31,750 nucleotides of DNA from Verrucomicrobiota bacterium (GCA_008932955.1 WBXE01000003.1:1-31750); one strand, 5' to 3'; positions 1-7,997 are shown, numbered from the stretch's first letter. Numbers and translations: made by a program. Notes: a model not told the origin generated them from the letters alone.

Positions 1-36
1 GGCCTTCCTGACGGCCTTCCTGACGGCCTTCCTGAC
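1..36 (-). repeat. 12-bp tandem repeat encoding QEGR units
   Basis: GGCCTTCCTGAC occurs three times head to tail at the very edge of the window, read on the minus strand as Q-E-G-R units in the Rpn-like protein. The array may continue beyond position 1. Copy changes would add or remove four residues without a frameshift. Confidence 0.9.
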
Positions 37-805
37 GGAATTGTTGAGCGAGAGTCATGGCGGTATCCCTGATAGTGGGCGAGTGCAACGCCGCCACCTT
101 ACGAGCGAAGGCGGTTTTGTCAACATCAGCCTGCCCATAAACGTAACGCAGGATCATCTCGAAGGTCGCCAACGCGCGGCGGATGAGAGCTTCGTCCCAG
201 ACCTCCGCCCCGAGCAATTGGCCCGTGCGCTCAGCCTTGAGCGTGCGCAGCACGAGAATGCCCGCCGCGGTGCCGACTATTCTATCAAATGACAGGTCGG
301 CCAACTGGATGAGCCGGAAGGTAAAATCGGGAATAAAGGGGCAGACGTCGTCAGCCAGTCCGGCGGGAATGTCCAGAAGGGCCGAAAACTCCGGCGGCAG
401 CTCCCACCGCGCCGCATTTTGCGCCAGCACCACCGGCACAATGACAGGCAAGCGGGTCGCCTTGGGTTGCTGGTGGAGGAATTTCTCCCAAATGCGTACC
501 ATGTAGCGCAGCAGCCGCAAGGCAAGCCAACGGTCGAACTCGCGTTGGTGTTCGAAGAGCACGTAAATCAGGCAATCCTGCCCGTGCAGCGGCGCTGAAA
601 ATAGCAGATCGCTCTCGCTGTGGCGGTAGTGGGAATCGATATAACTACCGGGTTCGAGCCGCAGGTGGTCCCAGTCGAATGCCGCGGCAAGCCCGGCTGG
701 AAGCTCGCCGCGCAGAAAGCCAGCGGCGTTGGCGGGTTGCCCGAAAGTGCTCTTGAAGAGTTTGTCGTGGGGGTGATGCGGGGGCTTGTCCGACATAACC
801 TGCAT
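1..805 (-). CDS. Rpn family PD-(D/E)XK nuclease / transposase-like protein, partial
   Basis: The frame is open from an ATG at 805 to the left edge, giving 268 codons without a stop, so the C-terminus is missing. The protein resembles the Rpn (recombination-promoting nuclease, Transposase_31) family. It has an N-terminal HDKLFK motif (residues 13-18), a SESDLLF segment with Asp66, and an FEHQ segment with Glu85 and Gln87, which match the D...ExQ nuclease core. LRLLRYMVRIWE follows, as is usual in the family. The visible end is a run of QEGR repeats encoded by a 12-bp DNA repeat. The start at 805 is preferred because AAGAG lies 5 nt upstream; a second in-frame ATG is at 796. The gene is divergent from the HAD gene. 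Family members are proposed to nick DNA and promote RecA-independent recombination; activity here is inferred. Confidence 0.85.
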   Translation of the reverse strand, partial: MQVMSDKPPHHPHDKLFKSTFGQPANAAGFLRGELPAGLAAAFDWDHLRLEPGSYIDSHYRHSESDLLFSAPLHGQDCLIYVLFEHQREFDRWLALRLLRYMVRIWEKFLHQQPKATRLPVIVPVVLAQNAARWELPPEFSALLDIPAGLADDVCPFIPDFTFRLIQLADLSFDRIVGTAAGILVLRTLKAERTGQLLGAEVWDEALIRRALATFEMILRYVYGQADVDKTAFARKVAALHSPTIRDTAMTLAQQFRQEGRQEGRQEG

Positions 806-996
806 GCTCGCTCTTGACACAGCTTGCGGCAAGCCAAAACCAGCCAAAATCCCTGACCTTGTGGTGGAGCGTGGTGATCTGTGGTTTTAGAACCGAAGCC
901 CGGATTTCACCTGCGGAGTCCGGCTTGCGCGACTCCCAGCCGCTTGCTTGCAAATTAAAATTGATCTTAGCGTCATTTGCGTCTTGTGTCGCGCGC

Positions 997-1593
997 GTGA
1001 CCTTCCTCATCGACATCGGCCGCGTGCTTTTGGACTTTGATTTCGAGCCTTCGCTGGCCCGCTTGCTGCCGCCCGGCGAGCGCGATGTAGCCGGGGCCCT
1101 CGCTAGATTTTTGGACAAGCGGGATGCGTTTGAAGCCGGTGCCATGACGGAGGACGCGTACATTGCGATGGCTCTGGAGTTGCTAGGCAGTCCGGCGAGT
1201 CACGACGAATTCCGGTACGCTTGGAGGCATATATTCACGCCGAACGAGCCGATGTGGCAGGAGGTGCGCGAGTTGGCCGCGGCCGGCCACCGGCTCATCC
1301 TCTTTTCCAATACCAACCCGATTCATTGTCCGTGGATTTTCGAGGTGTTCAGCGATTTTGCCTTGTTTGATGCTGCGGTGCTGTCGTTTGAAGTCGGATC
1401 CATCAAACCTGAGCCGGCGATTTACCAGTCCGCCATCGCCACTCACCAGCTGGATCCGGCCACCACTCTCTACATCGACGATCTGGCTGACAATATTGCC
1501 ACCGGTCGCGCCCACGGGTTCCGCTGTTTTCAGTACGATCTCGCCGACCACCCTGCGTTTCAACGCTGGCTGCAGGAAGAGCTCGAGGGTTAA
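997..1593 (+). CDS. HAD-superfamily hydrolase, YihX-like (putative alpha-D-glucose-1-phosphate phosphatase)
   Basis: This 198-residue cytosolic protein has the four HAD motifs: Asp6 in FLIDIGRVLLDF (motif I), SNTN at 104-107 (II), Lys137 in SIKPEP (III) and YIDDLADN at 159-166 (IV). In motif I the usual second Asp is Gly8, as in the E. coli YihX type (DLGNV), and the helical cap between residues 15 and 90 is also YihX-like. E. coli YihX releases glucose from glucose-1-phosphate, which would fit the alpha-glucan genes elsewhere in the window; that substrate is inference. The start is set at GTG 997, immediately before the motif I strand. The frame is open further upstream to 814, but that extension has no homology-like features. 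No Shine-Dalgarno is visible. Confidence 0.82.
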   Translation: MTFLIDIGRVLLDFDFEPSLARLLPPGERDVAGALARFLDKRDAFEAGAMTEDAYIAMALELLGSPASHDEFRYAWRHIFTPNEPMWQEVRELAAAGHRLILFSNTNPIHCPWIFEVFSDFALFDAAVLSFEVGSIKPEPAIYQSAIATHQLDPATTLYIDDLADNIATGRAHGFRCFQYDLADHPAFQRWLQEELEG

Positions 1594-1597
1594 GGAA

Positions 1598-1711
1598 GCG
1601 CCACATTTTCTGGTGGTGGCGCAAGCGCGGCCCATGAGTGCGTGCAGCAGGTTCGGTTCATGCCTGCTCCTTCCGCACGACGACACTAGCGTCGTGGCTG
1701 CCTACCGGATC
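1598..1711. repeat. Dispersed palindromic element, copy 1
   Basis: The element lies between the HAD gene and typA. It holds the inverted repeat GCGCCAC/GTGGCGC at its left end, a central GCGGCCCATGA...GGTTCATG palindrome, and a hairpin ACGAC-6 nt-GTCGT at 1680-1695, ending in GCCTACCG. The same order of motifs recurs at about 16660-16775. It probably forms a folded 3' region of the HAD transcript or is a small non-autonomous element. The remainder of the 1594-1892 gap holds no gene that I can support. Confidence 0.65.
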
Positions 1712-1892
1712 AGTGGGAATGGGCATGGCGATAGCGAAGGGGTGGGGGCTTCTCGGCACAAATTTGCAGGGTTGTGACAAGTTTGCCTTGGGATTGAGCG
1801 AATTTTCCCGAATCCTGTCTTGCAATTTTCGGGAAAGGCGTGCATAGACCCGCCTCCCCGCACACTCTGCCGGATCCCCCCCCAACGCTGCA

Positions 1893-3713
1893 ATGTCCCT
1901 CAAAATCAGAAATCTCGCCATCATCGCCCATGTTGACCATGGGAAAACCACCCTTGTGGACCAGCTTTTGCAAGCCGGCGGCACCTACCGTGAAAACCAG
2001 GCCGTCACCGAGCGGGCGATGGACTCGATGGACCTTGAGCGGGAAAAAGGCATCACCATCAAGGCGAAAAATACCGCCGTCCATTGGGAAGGGTACACCA
2101 TCAACATCGTCGATACCCCGGGCCACGCCGATTTCGGCGCCGAAGTCGAACGCGTCATGAAAATGGTCGATGGCGTGCTGCTTGTCGTCGATGCCTTCGG
2201 TGGCCCGCAAGCGCAGACGCGTTTTGTGTTGCGCAAGGCGATGGAAGAAGGTCTCAAGCCGATCGTGGTCATCAATAAAATTGACCGTCCGCTGGCTGAG
2301 CCGCTCAAGGTGCACGACCAGGTGCTCGAACTCTTTCTCGATCTGGATGCCAGCGATGATCAATTCAACGCCCCCTTCGTCTATGGCTCAGCCCGCGACG
2401 GGTATTTCATGAATCATCCCGACGATGAGCGCAAAGACTGTATTCCGCTCCTGCAAAAAATCGTCGATTTCATCCCGGAGCCCAAGGCCGATCCCGCGGC
2501 ACCGTTTTTCATGTTGGTTTCCAACATCGAGTGGGATGAATACGTCGGCCGCGTGGCCATCGGCAAAGTGCTCGGTGGCGACGTCAAGAAAGGCGATACC
2601 ATCTGGCTGCTGCGCAAGGACGGCACCAAACAACAGTCCAAGGTGATGAAAACCTTCACCTACTCCGGTCTGGCCACTACCGACTCGGAAGGTTGCGGCG
2701 CGGGCGGCATCGTCGGCATCGCTGCCGGCATTGAAAGCATCGACATCGGCGAAACCCTCAGCGCCTCGCCGGACATGGAGCCGCTGCCCTTCGTCGCCAT
2801 CGATCCGCCGACGGTGCAAATGCAGTTCTCGATCAACGACGGCCCGCTGGCCGGCCGCGAGGGCAAGCACGTGACTTCGCGTGCCATCCGCGACCGCTTG
2901 ATGCGCGAGTTGAAAACCAACATTTCCATCCAGGTGGAGGACACCGATCAGTCGGGTATTTTCAATGTATCGGCGCGCGGAGCGATGCAGATTGCGGTGC
3001 TCGTCGAGCAGATGCGCCGCGAGCGGTTTGAAGTATGCGTGTCTCGGCCGATGGTCATCTATCGCCGCAACGAGGCCGGCAAGTTGTTGGAACCCTACGA
3101 AACCCTCTACATCGAGGCCCCCGGCGATTACACTCAGGGGATTCTTAAAATTCTCATCAACCGCAAGGGCCTCATGGAACACATGGACACCGAGCCAAGT
3201 GGGCGCACCTTTGTCCAAGCGGTTATTCCCACCCGCGGCCTGATCGGTTTTGAGACCGAGTTGGTCAACCTGACCTCCGGTCACGGGATCATGAGTCATT
3301 TGTTCAAGGAGTACGCCGAACACGCCGGTGAGATCACCAACCGCACCACCGGAACGCTGGTGTCGATGGACGCCGGCACCGCCACCCCCTACTCGCTGCA
3401 AACCCTAGAGGACCGCGGCACCTTGTTTGTCGCTCCCGGCGACGCCGTCTATGCCGGCATGCTCGTCGGTGAAAATCCCCGCATCGGTGATTTGCCGGTC
3501 AATCCGGTCAAGGAAAAGCACCTCGACAACATGCGCTCGTCAGGCAAGGACAAGACATCCAAGCTCACCCCGCCTATCCGCTTCTCTCTGGAACGTGCCA
3601 TCGAGTACATCGATGCCGACGAATTGGTGGAAGCCACGCCGAAGAATATCCGACTGCGCAAGCGGGTGCTCGATGCCAACGCCCGCAAGCGCGCCACCAA
3701 AAGCACGACCTAA
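1893..3713 (+). CDS. typA: Ribosome-associated translational GTPase TypA/BipA
   Basis: The 606-residue protein is full length for TypA. It has all GTPase boxes: AHVDHGKTT (12-20, P-loop), EREKGITI (49-56, switch I), DTPGHADF (74-81, G3), NKID (128-131, G4) and GSARDG (G5). Domain II, the EF-G-like domains III and V, and the TypA-specific C-terminal domain (ending in KRATKSTT) follow. TypA binds the 70S ribosome at the EF-G site and helps subunit assembly and growth under cold or stress. The ATG at 1893 starts directly at the conserved MSLKIRNLAIIAH. No Shine-Dalgarno precedes it; the upstream stretch is C-rich. It stands alone, with hairpin-rich DNA downstream. Confidence 0.97.
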   Translation: MSLKIRNLAIIAHVDHGKTTLVDQLLQAGGTYRENQAVTERAMDSMDLEREKGITIKAKNTAVHWEGYTINIVDTPGHADFGAEVERVMKMVDGVLLVVDAFGGPQAQTRFVLRKAMEEGLKPIVVINKIDRPLAEPLKVHDQVLELFLDLDASDDQFNAPFVYGSARDGYFMNHPDDERKDCIPLLQKIVDFIPEPKADPAAPFFMLVSNIEWDEYVGRVAIGKVLGGDVKKGDTIWLLRKDGTKQQSKVMKTFTYSGLATTDSEGCGAGGIVGIAAGIESIDIGETLSASPDMEPLPFVAIDPPTVQMQFSINDGPLAGREGKHVTSRAIRDRLMRELKTNISIQVEDTDQSGIFNVSARGAMQIAVLVEQMRRERFEVCVSRPMVIYRRNEAGKLLEPYETLYIEAPGDYTQGILKILINRKGLMEHMDTEPSGRTFVQAVIPTRGLIGFETELVNLTSGHGIMSHLFKEYAEHAGEITNRTTGTLVSMDAGTATPYSLQTLEDRGTLFVAPGDAVYAGMLVGENPRIGDLPVNPVKEKHLDNMRSSGKDKTSKLTPPIRFSLERAIEYIDADELVEATPKNIRLRKRVLDANARKRATKSTT

Positions 3714-3721
3714 GCTGCCGA

Positions 3722-3835
3722 AGAGCGCCGCAGCAAGGCTGAGGCGCAGGGACGCATGTAGCGGCGCTCTGAGAGCGTCGATGCGCAAGAGATGCGCTAG
3801 GCTCATTTGCTAGCGGCGGTCACAGACCGCCGCTA
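3722..3835. repeat. Two strong hairpins between typA and the squalene synthase gene
   Basis: AGAGCGCCGC (3722-3731) pairs perfectly with GCGGCGCTCT (3761-3770). TAGCGGCGGTC (3811-3821) pairs perfectly with GACCGCCGCTA (3825-3835) around a 3-nt loop. Neither is followed by a T-run, so they look like REP-type repeats or mRNA-stabilising structures rather than classical terminators. Confidence 0.75.
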
Positions 3836-3881
3836 CAATGTATTTCATCAGCATGAACTGGAGGCGCATGCCACACAGGAC

Positions 3882-4826
3882 TTGCCCGGCGCGCTGGCTC
3901 CGGTTACTCTTACCGGCGTGAATGGCGTAGCCGAATCCCAAATCCTCAAAGGCGTCGCTCGCTCATTTTTCCTCAGCTTGCGCCTGTTGCCTGCTCCCAT
4001 GCGTAGTGCCGCGAGCTTGGGCTACTTGCTCGCCCGGACCTCCGACACCCTAGCCGATGCCACCACTGTGCCGGTGGCGCGGCGGACGGAGGCATTGGCG
4101 GCCTTCGCGGAGGCGGTGGCTGCGCCAGTTGCGCTGCAGTGCTGGCCGCAGACGTTGCTCGATGCTCTGCCCGATCCGCGTGAGCGCCGCTTGCTGGAGC
4201 AAACGCCGGCGCTGCTCAGCTGGCTGCACGCATTGCCGGCGGCAGAGGCGGCGCTGGTGTGCGAGGTGGTGGCCACCATCATCAGCGGCCAGCAACTCGA
4301 TTTGCAGCGCTTCGCCACCGCCAGCGGCGAGCAGCCCGTCGCCCTGCCAGACGCCGCGGCCTTGGATGACTACGCCTGGAGGGTCGCTGGCTGCGTCGGC
4401 GAATTTTGGACCCGGCTCGGGTTTCTCACCCTCGGCAGCCGGTTTTCCAGCGGCGATCCGGCGGTTTTGCTAGATCAGGGGCGGGCTTATGGCAAAGGCC
4501 TGCAACTCGTCAACATTCTGCGCGATCTGCCGGTGGACTTGGCCGCCGGGAGGTGTTACCTGCCGGTGGCCGACCCGGCCGACCGCGCGGCCTTGCTCGC
4601 CTGTCATGCCAGTTGGCTGGAGCGCGCACTGCCGTGGATCGAGCAAGGCCGGAGCTATGCCCTGAGTTTGCCAATGCGGCGGCTGCGGGCCGCTACCCAG
4701 TTGCCGGCCCTGCTCGCCGCCGAAACCCTCGTACGGCTCCGTGGTGCCACCTGGCAAACCCTCCAGTCCCGCGTCAAAGTCCCGCGTCGCCGCGTCTATG
4801 CGCTGTTGCTGCGGGCGTTGTGCTGA
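3882..4826 (+). CDS. Squalene/phytoene synthase family protein (HpnC/HpnD type)
   Basis: This is a trans-isoprenyl diphosphate synthase of the squalene/phytoene synthase fold, which condenses two prenyl diphosphates head to head for hopanoid or carotenoid synthesis. Seen in the sequence: the ARSFFLSLRLLP start of the domain, LLARTSDTLAD with the first Asp-rich motif (DTLAD), and QLVNILRDLPVD with the second (DLPVD), followed by GRCYLP. The start is uncertain. The frame is open from TTG 3807, but that region is the 3811-3835 hairpin. TTG 3882 (315 residues) and GTG 3918 (303 residues) are both plausible, and neither has a well-placed Shine-Dalgarno. No hpn or crt neighbour is present, so the exact product (squalene, presqualene diphosphate or phytoene) cannot be assigned. 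It is convergent with accA, 12 bp apart. Confidence 0.85.
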   Translation: MPGALAPVTLTGVNGVAESQILKGVARSFFLSLRLLPAPMRSAASLGYLLARTSDTLADATTVPVARRTEALAAFAEAVAAPVALQCWPQTLLDALPDPRERRLLEQTPALLSWLHALPAAEAALVCEVVATIISGQQLDLQRFATASGEQPVALPDAAALDDYAWRVAGCVGEFWTRLGFLTLGSRFSSGDPAVLLDQGRAYGKGLQLVNILRDLPVDLAAGRCYLPVADPADRAALLACHASWLERALPWIEQGRSYALSLPMRRLRAATQLPALLAAETLVRLRGATWQTLQSRVKVPRRRVYALLLRALC

Positions 4827-4838
4827 GCGCTGTCGGGC

Positions 4839-5792
4839 TTACTTGCCCGTCCACTCGCCGAAAGAGCGGAATTTTTGGTAACGCTGAGCGAGCAATTCCT
4901 CGGTGGACAGAGTGGCGAGTTCGGCGAGATGGCGCAGAATGCAATCCCGGAACGTACTCGCGGCGGCCTGATGGTCGTAATGGGCGCCGCCGGTGGGTTC
5001 GTCGATGACGTCGTCGATGAGTCCGAGTTGCTTGAGATCAGGAGCGACGAGCTTCATGGCAGCAGCGGCTTCGGGTGCGTGCTTGCGGTGCTTCCACAGG
5101 ATGGCGGCGCATCCTTCCGGACTGATGACCGAATAGTAGGCGTTTTCCATCATGATGACGCGGTCGGCCACGCCGATGCCCAGGGCCCCGCCGGAGCCGC
5201 CCTCGCCGAGTACCACCGCAATGGTGGGCACGCGCAGCAACATCATTTCGCGCAAGTTGAAGGCGATGGCTTCGGCAATATTGCGCTCCTCGGCACCGAT
5301 GCCGGGGAAGGCACCAGGGGTGTCAATGAGGGTGATGACGGGCAGGCCGAATTTTTCGGCGAGTTTCATTAGGCGCATGGCCTTGCGGTAGCCCTCGGGA
5401 TGGGCGCTGCCGAAGTTGCGGCGGAGATTGTCCTTGGTATTGCGGCCCTTTTGGTGACCGACGACGACAACGCGTTGGCCGCCGATGCGGGCGAAGCCGC
5501 CTGGCATGGCGTGATCGTCACCGATGTGACGGTCGCCGTGGAGTTCGCAAAAGTCGGTGAAGGCATTGGCCACGTAGTCCAACATGAAAGGTCGACTGGT
5601 GTGGCGGGCGATCTGCACGCGCTGCCAAGGTGTCAGGTTCTGATGGATCGAGAGCCTAGTGGTGGCGATTTGCTCCTCCATCGCGGCGATTTCGGCGGAG
5701 CAGTCGAGGTTTTGCGCGAGCGATTTAGCACGGAGTTTTTCCAACTCACGTTCGAGTTCGGCGACGGGCTTTTCGAATTCGAGGACTTGCAT
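4839..5792 (-). CDS. accA: Acetyl-CoA carboxylase carboxyltransferase subunit alpha
   Basis: The 317-residue protein is normal length for AccA. With AccD it moves the carboxyl group from biotin-BCCP to acetyl-CoA to make malonyl-CoA, the first step of fatty acid synthesis. Visible marks are an N-terminal helical region (FEKPVAELERELEKL), TPWQRVQIARHTSRP, FCELHGDRHIGDD, the crotonase-fold core with GHQKGRNTKDN and IDTPGAFPGIGAEERN, GEGGSGGALGIGVAD (oxyanion/CoA site), and YYSVISPEGCAAILWK. It begins at ATG 5792 after a C-rich leader with no Shine-Dalgarno. It is the last gene on this minus-strand stretch, separated from the LysM gene by 234 bp of repeat-containing DNA, so it probably has its own promoter. 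Confidence 0.97.
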   Translation of the reverse strand: MQVLEFEKPVAELERELEKLRAKSLAQNLDCSAEIAAMEEQIATTRLSIHQNLTPWQRVQIARHTSRPFMLDYVANAFTDFCELHGDRHIGDDHAMPGGFARIGGQRVVVVGHQKGRNTKDNLRRNFGSAHPEGYRKAMRLMKLAEKFGLPVITLIDTPGAFPGIGAEERNIAEAIAFNLREMMLLRVPTIAVVLGEGGSGGALGIGVADRVIMMENAYYSVISPEGCAAILWKHRKHAPEAAAAMKLVAPDLKQLGLIDDVIDEPTGGAHYDHQAAASTFRDCILRHLAELATLSTEELLAQRYQKFRSFGEWTGK

Positions 5793-5889
5793 GGGCGGGG
5801 GAGAGGCTTATAGATTTAACTTTGATAGGCAAGCGGCAATTGCTGGCTGCCAGGGTGGGCTTGGTAGGATGGACTATGAAAAGTTGGAC

Positions 5890-5985
5890 ATTCTGATACG
5901 ACCACTGAAGCCACTGAAACCCACTGAGGCTTGGTGATTTCCAGTGACAGCAGGGGTTCTCAGTGCAATCAGTGGTTCATTAGTC
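5890..5985. repeat. Diverged CACTGA-type repeat between accA and the LysM gene
   Basis: The segment contains ACCACTGAAGCCACTGAAA, then CAGTGACAG and TCAGTGCAATCAGTGG on the other side, so the arms are rough inverted repeats. It looks like a decayed relative of the roughly 110-bp element at 20605, 23091 and 25301. It sits in the accA promoter region. Confidence 0.5.
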
Positions 5986-6026
5986 GAAAAAACTCATGAG
6001 CATCGGATTCGCATTCAAGCCGGCGC

Positions 6027-7019
6027 TCAGCGGGCGGGCAGGCGGATTTCTACGATGTTGCCGACGCGGGTGAGCAGGAATAGTTCCTCCATATCGACCG
6101 GGTTGAGGAAAATGCCGCGTGCTCCAGTGTCTTCCGCCGCATACGCCCGGATTTGCAGCGGTAGCTTCGCCAATTGAATGGCTTTGCTAACCTTGACCTC
6201 CGCCGCTGCTTCAGCCGTCGTCTCCGCAGGCGCTTCGGTTTTGTTGGTCACCTTGGTCTTGGCTTTGCCTGCCAGTTTGCTTGCCGGTTTGGCGTGCGCT
6301 TTGGGGTCGGGCTTGCTGCGGCGGGCGTCGAGTTGGCCGGTTTTCGAACCAATGGTGCTGCGTAAGTTGGTGAGTTTGCCGGCAGCCGCGAGGTGGACGA
6401 TGGGATATTCGCAGATGAAACGGCCGCCATCCCACAGCGAGAGCGACTGGTGCTGAGGTTCGATGAGCAGGCGGTACTCCAAGGGCATGACGAGCAATTC
6501 CTCGCCGGGTACCAGGTTTTTGAGTTCCTGCAAGCCATTGAGGTTAACGATGCAATCCAGTGTGGTCTTGTAACGGGCGGCGATACCGAGGAACGAATCG
6601 CCGCGCTTGACGATGTGGGTTTGCTTGCCGGCCATCTGGGTGGTGGAGAGGATGTCATCGAGGTTCATCTCGCCGACGATGTGGCGGGCGCTGGGGGCCG
6701 AGGATGAGGTGGGAAAGATATTGACGACGGTGTTGAGTTTGTCGCGGGCCTCGGCCAGTTTCCCCAGCGCAATGAGTTCGTGGGCTTTTTGAAACGCCGT
6801 CTCGCCGGGATCCACGTCGGGCATCACCGCTGCATTCACGCTCTCCGCAAACGCCGGGTCGGGCTCTGCGTTGATCACCACCGCAGGATTGGGTACGATC
6901 TTCTCAAACACTCCTCCCATCGGTCGCACCGCCATGTGGTAGGCAAACATGCCGGTAAAACCGACGGCAGCGATCACGGCGACGGCGGCGAGCAGCTTGA
7001 CGAAGGTCCACAGGCTCAT
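6027..7019 (-). CDS. LysM-domain protein with a degenerate L,D-transpeptidase (YkuD-like) region
   Basis: A 330-residue envelope protein. It has an N-terminal membrane anchor (residues about 5-30), then a TPR-like helical stretch (AFQKAHELIALGKLAEARDKL, 75-95). One LysM domain at 134-178 (HIVKRGDSFLGIAARY...LNGLQ...LVPGEELLVMP) should bind peptidoglycan. Residues 184-210 (LLIEPQHQSLSLWDGGRFICEYPI) resemble the first strands of YkuD. Residues 299-327 (GARGIFLNPVDMEELFLLTRVG) resemble the region after the catalytic SHGCIR motif, but no His or Cys is present there. A Lys/Ala/Pro/Thr-rich low-complexity insert fills 225-278. It is therefore probably a non-catalytic cell-wall-binding protein. The upstream 178-residue gene ends 14 bp away, so the two are likely co-transcribed. 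Confidence 0.8.
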   Translation of the reverse strand: MSLWTFVKLLAAVAVIAAVGFTGMFAYHMAVRPMGGVFEKIVPNPAVVINAEPDPAFAESVNAAVMPDVDPGETAFQKAHELIALGKLAEARDKLNTVVNIFPTSSSAPSARHIVGEMNLDDILSTTQMAGKQTHIVKRGDSFLGIAARYKTTLDCIVNLNGLQELKNLVPGEELLVMPLEYRLLIEPQHQSLSLWDGGRFICEYPIVHLAAAGKLTNLRSTIGSKTGQLDARRSKPDPKAHAKPASKLAGKAKTKVTNKTEAPAETTAEAAAEVKVSKAIQLAKLPLQIRAYAAEDTGARGIFLNPVDMEELFLLTRVGNIVEIRLPAR

Positions 7020-7033
7020 GGGCGGTTCCTGGC

Positions 7034-7570
7034 TCAGAGAAGGCCGCGGCGCTTGAAATCAAACGCGTTGATCTCATGCGATCGAATAATCATCTCAAAG
7101 GAGAATTTCAGAATCGAAACCTCCCAGGCGTCGTCCACTCCCTCAATGATGGCTCGCGTCGGATTGCCCGTGCGCCGAATGTCTTCCAACACCCGCTCGC
7201 GCACCGCATCCATCGAATCATGAATGATTTCCTCGTGCACCTGGCCACGCCGAAATTGAAAACCGTATTGCAAAAAAGCTAAATTCTTCCCCTCGCTGCG
7301 AAATTTTTCGATCAACTCGTCTATCCGGGCGCGGGCAGTGGCGTCAAACCCCTCAAGTTCGATTTCCCGGTAAGGTACGGGCCGCAGAATCCGTGGGCGC
7401 ATCGCCTCCACCTCGCCGGTGCGGATGCGCACCTGGCCGACCTGATCCATCAGCTCGCTGATGATTTGGAATTCAAAACGAGTCTCACCAAATGTCTCGA
7501 TCCGCCGGTCCGGCTCGCGCAGCACACGGGTCGTTTCAAGCGCGTATTGGATGTCGTCGGGTGAGTGCAT
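7034..7570 (-). CDS. Conserved protein of unknown function (178 aa)
   Basis: I do not recognise a named family. The protein is soluble and charged, with no signal peptide or membrane segment. It is mixed alpha/beta, with stretches such as RIETFGETRFEFQIISELMDQVGQVRIRTGE and a C-terminal VSILKFSFEMIIRSHEINAFDFKRRGLL. ATG 7570 is chosen; a TTG two codons upstream (7576) is also in frame. It lies 14 bp before the LysM gene and after the acpP terminator, so it probably heads a two-gene operon with the cell-wall protein. The compositional pattern and good codon structure support a real gene. Confidence 0.72.
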   Translation of the reverse strand: MHSPDDIQYALETTRVLREPDRRIETFGETRFEFQIISELMDQVGQVRIRTGEVEAMRPRILRPVPYREIELEGFDATARARIDELIEKFRSEGKNLAFLQYGFQFRRGQVHEEIIHDSMDAVRERVLEDIRRTGNPTRAIIEGVDDAWEVSILKFSFEMIIRSHEINAFDFKRRGLL

Positions 7571-7605
7571 GGTCAACCCAATGTCCAGCAGATTGAGCGA
7601 ATTGC

Positions 7606-7646
7606 AAAGAAAAGGGCGGACACCACCGGGGAGTCCACCCTTTTCA
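7606..7646 (-). terminator. Rho-independent terminator of acpP
   Basis: AAAAGGGCGGAC (7610-7621) pairs with GTCCACCCTTTT (7633-7644) with one mismatch around an 11-nt loop, and T-runs are built into the stem end. It is 20 bp past the acpP stop, so it should end the short acpP transcript. Confidence 0.85.
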
Positions 7647-7666
7647 AAACAAACCGGCGGATAGAA

Positions 7667-7909
7667 TCAGCCTTGTTGGTTGTTGATGTAGGTGATGACA
7701 TCGCCGACGGATTGAAGCTTTTCGGCTTCTTCATCTGGCACTTCAATGTCGAACTCTTCTTCAAAAGCCATCACAAGCTCCACGGTGTCGAGTGAGTCGG
7801 CACCAAGGTCCTCGACAAACTTTGCTTCTGTGGTCACTTGATCGGCACTCACGCCGAGCTGGTCGACGATGATGTCTTTCACTCGGGCTTCGATACTTTT
7901 ATCAGACAT
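7667..7909 (-). CDS. acpP: Acyl carrier protein
   Basis: The 80-residue acidic protein is the type II fatty-acid-synthase carrier. Ser39 in the GADSLDTVELVMAFEEEF motif is the site for the 4'-phosphopantetheine arm, and the usual helices I-IV are complete (ends in DVITYINNQQG). It carries acyl intermediates in the cytosol between fatty acid synthase enzymes and also feeds phospholipid synthesis. The start at ATG 7909 gives MSDKSIEARVKDIIVDQLGV, the expected N-terminus. Unlike in many bacteria, no fabD, fabG or fabF gene is next to it, and the strong terminator downstream suggests a monocistronic transcript. Confidence 0.97.
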   Translation of the reverse strand: MSDKSIEARVKDIIVDQLGVSADQVTTEAKFVEDLGADSLDTVELVMAFEEEFDIEVPDEEAEKLQSVGDVITYINNQQG

Positions 7910-7997
7910 GGGCTACTGTAGTGGTTATGGTTGGCGTCGGAGTTGGCTTAACGTGTCGGAGCCGGACTTGGCAACTCCTAAAAACGCTTCAGACACG

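Noticed and set aside
645..665. T-loop-like GGGTTCGAGCC suggesting a tRNA
   Set aside because: No cloverleaf arms can be formed around it, and it lies inside the Rpn-like coding sequence.
2388..3401. 337-codon minus-strand frame antisense to typA
   Set aside because: It mirrors the codon structure of typA, as is common in GC-rich genes, and has no recognisable domain.
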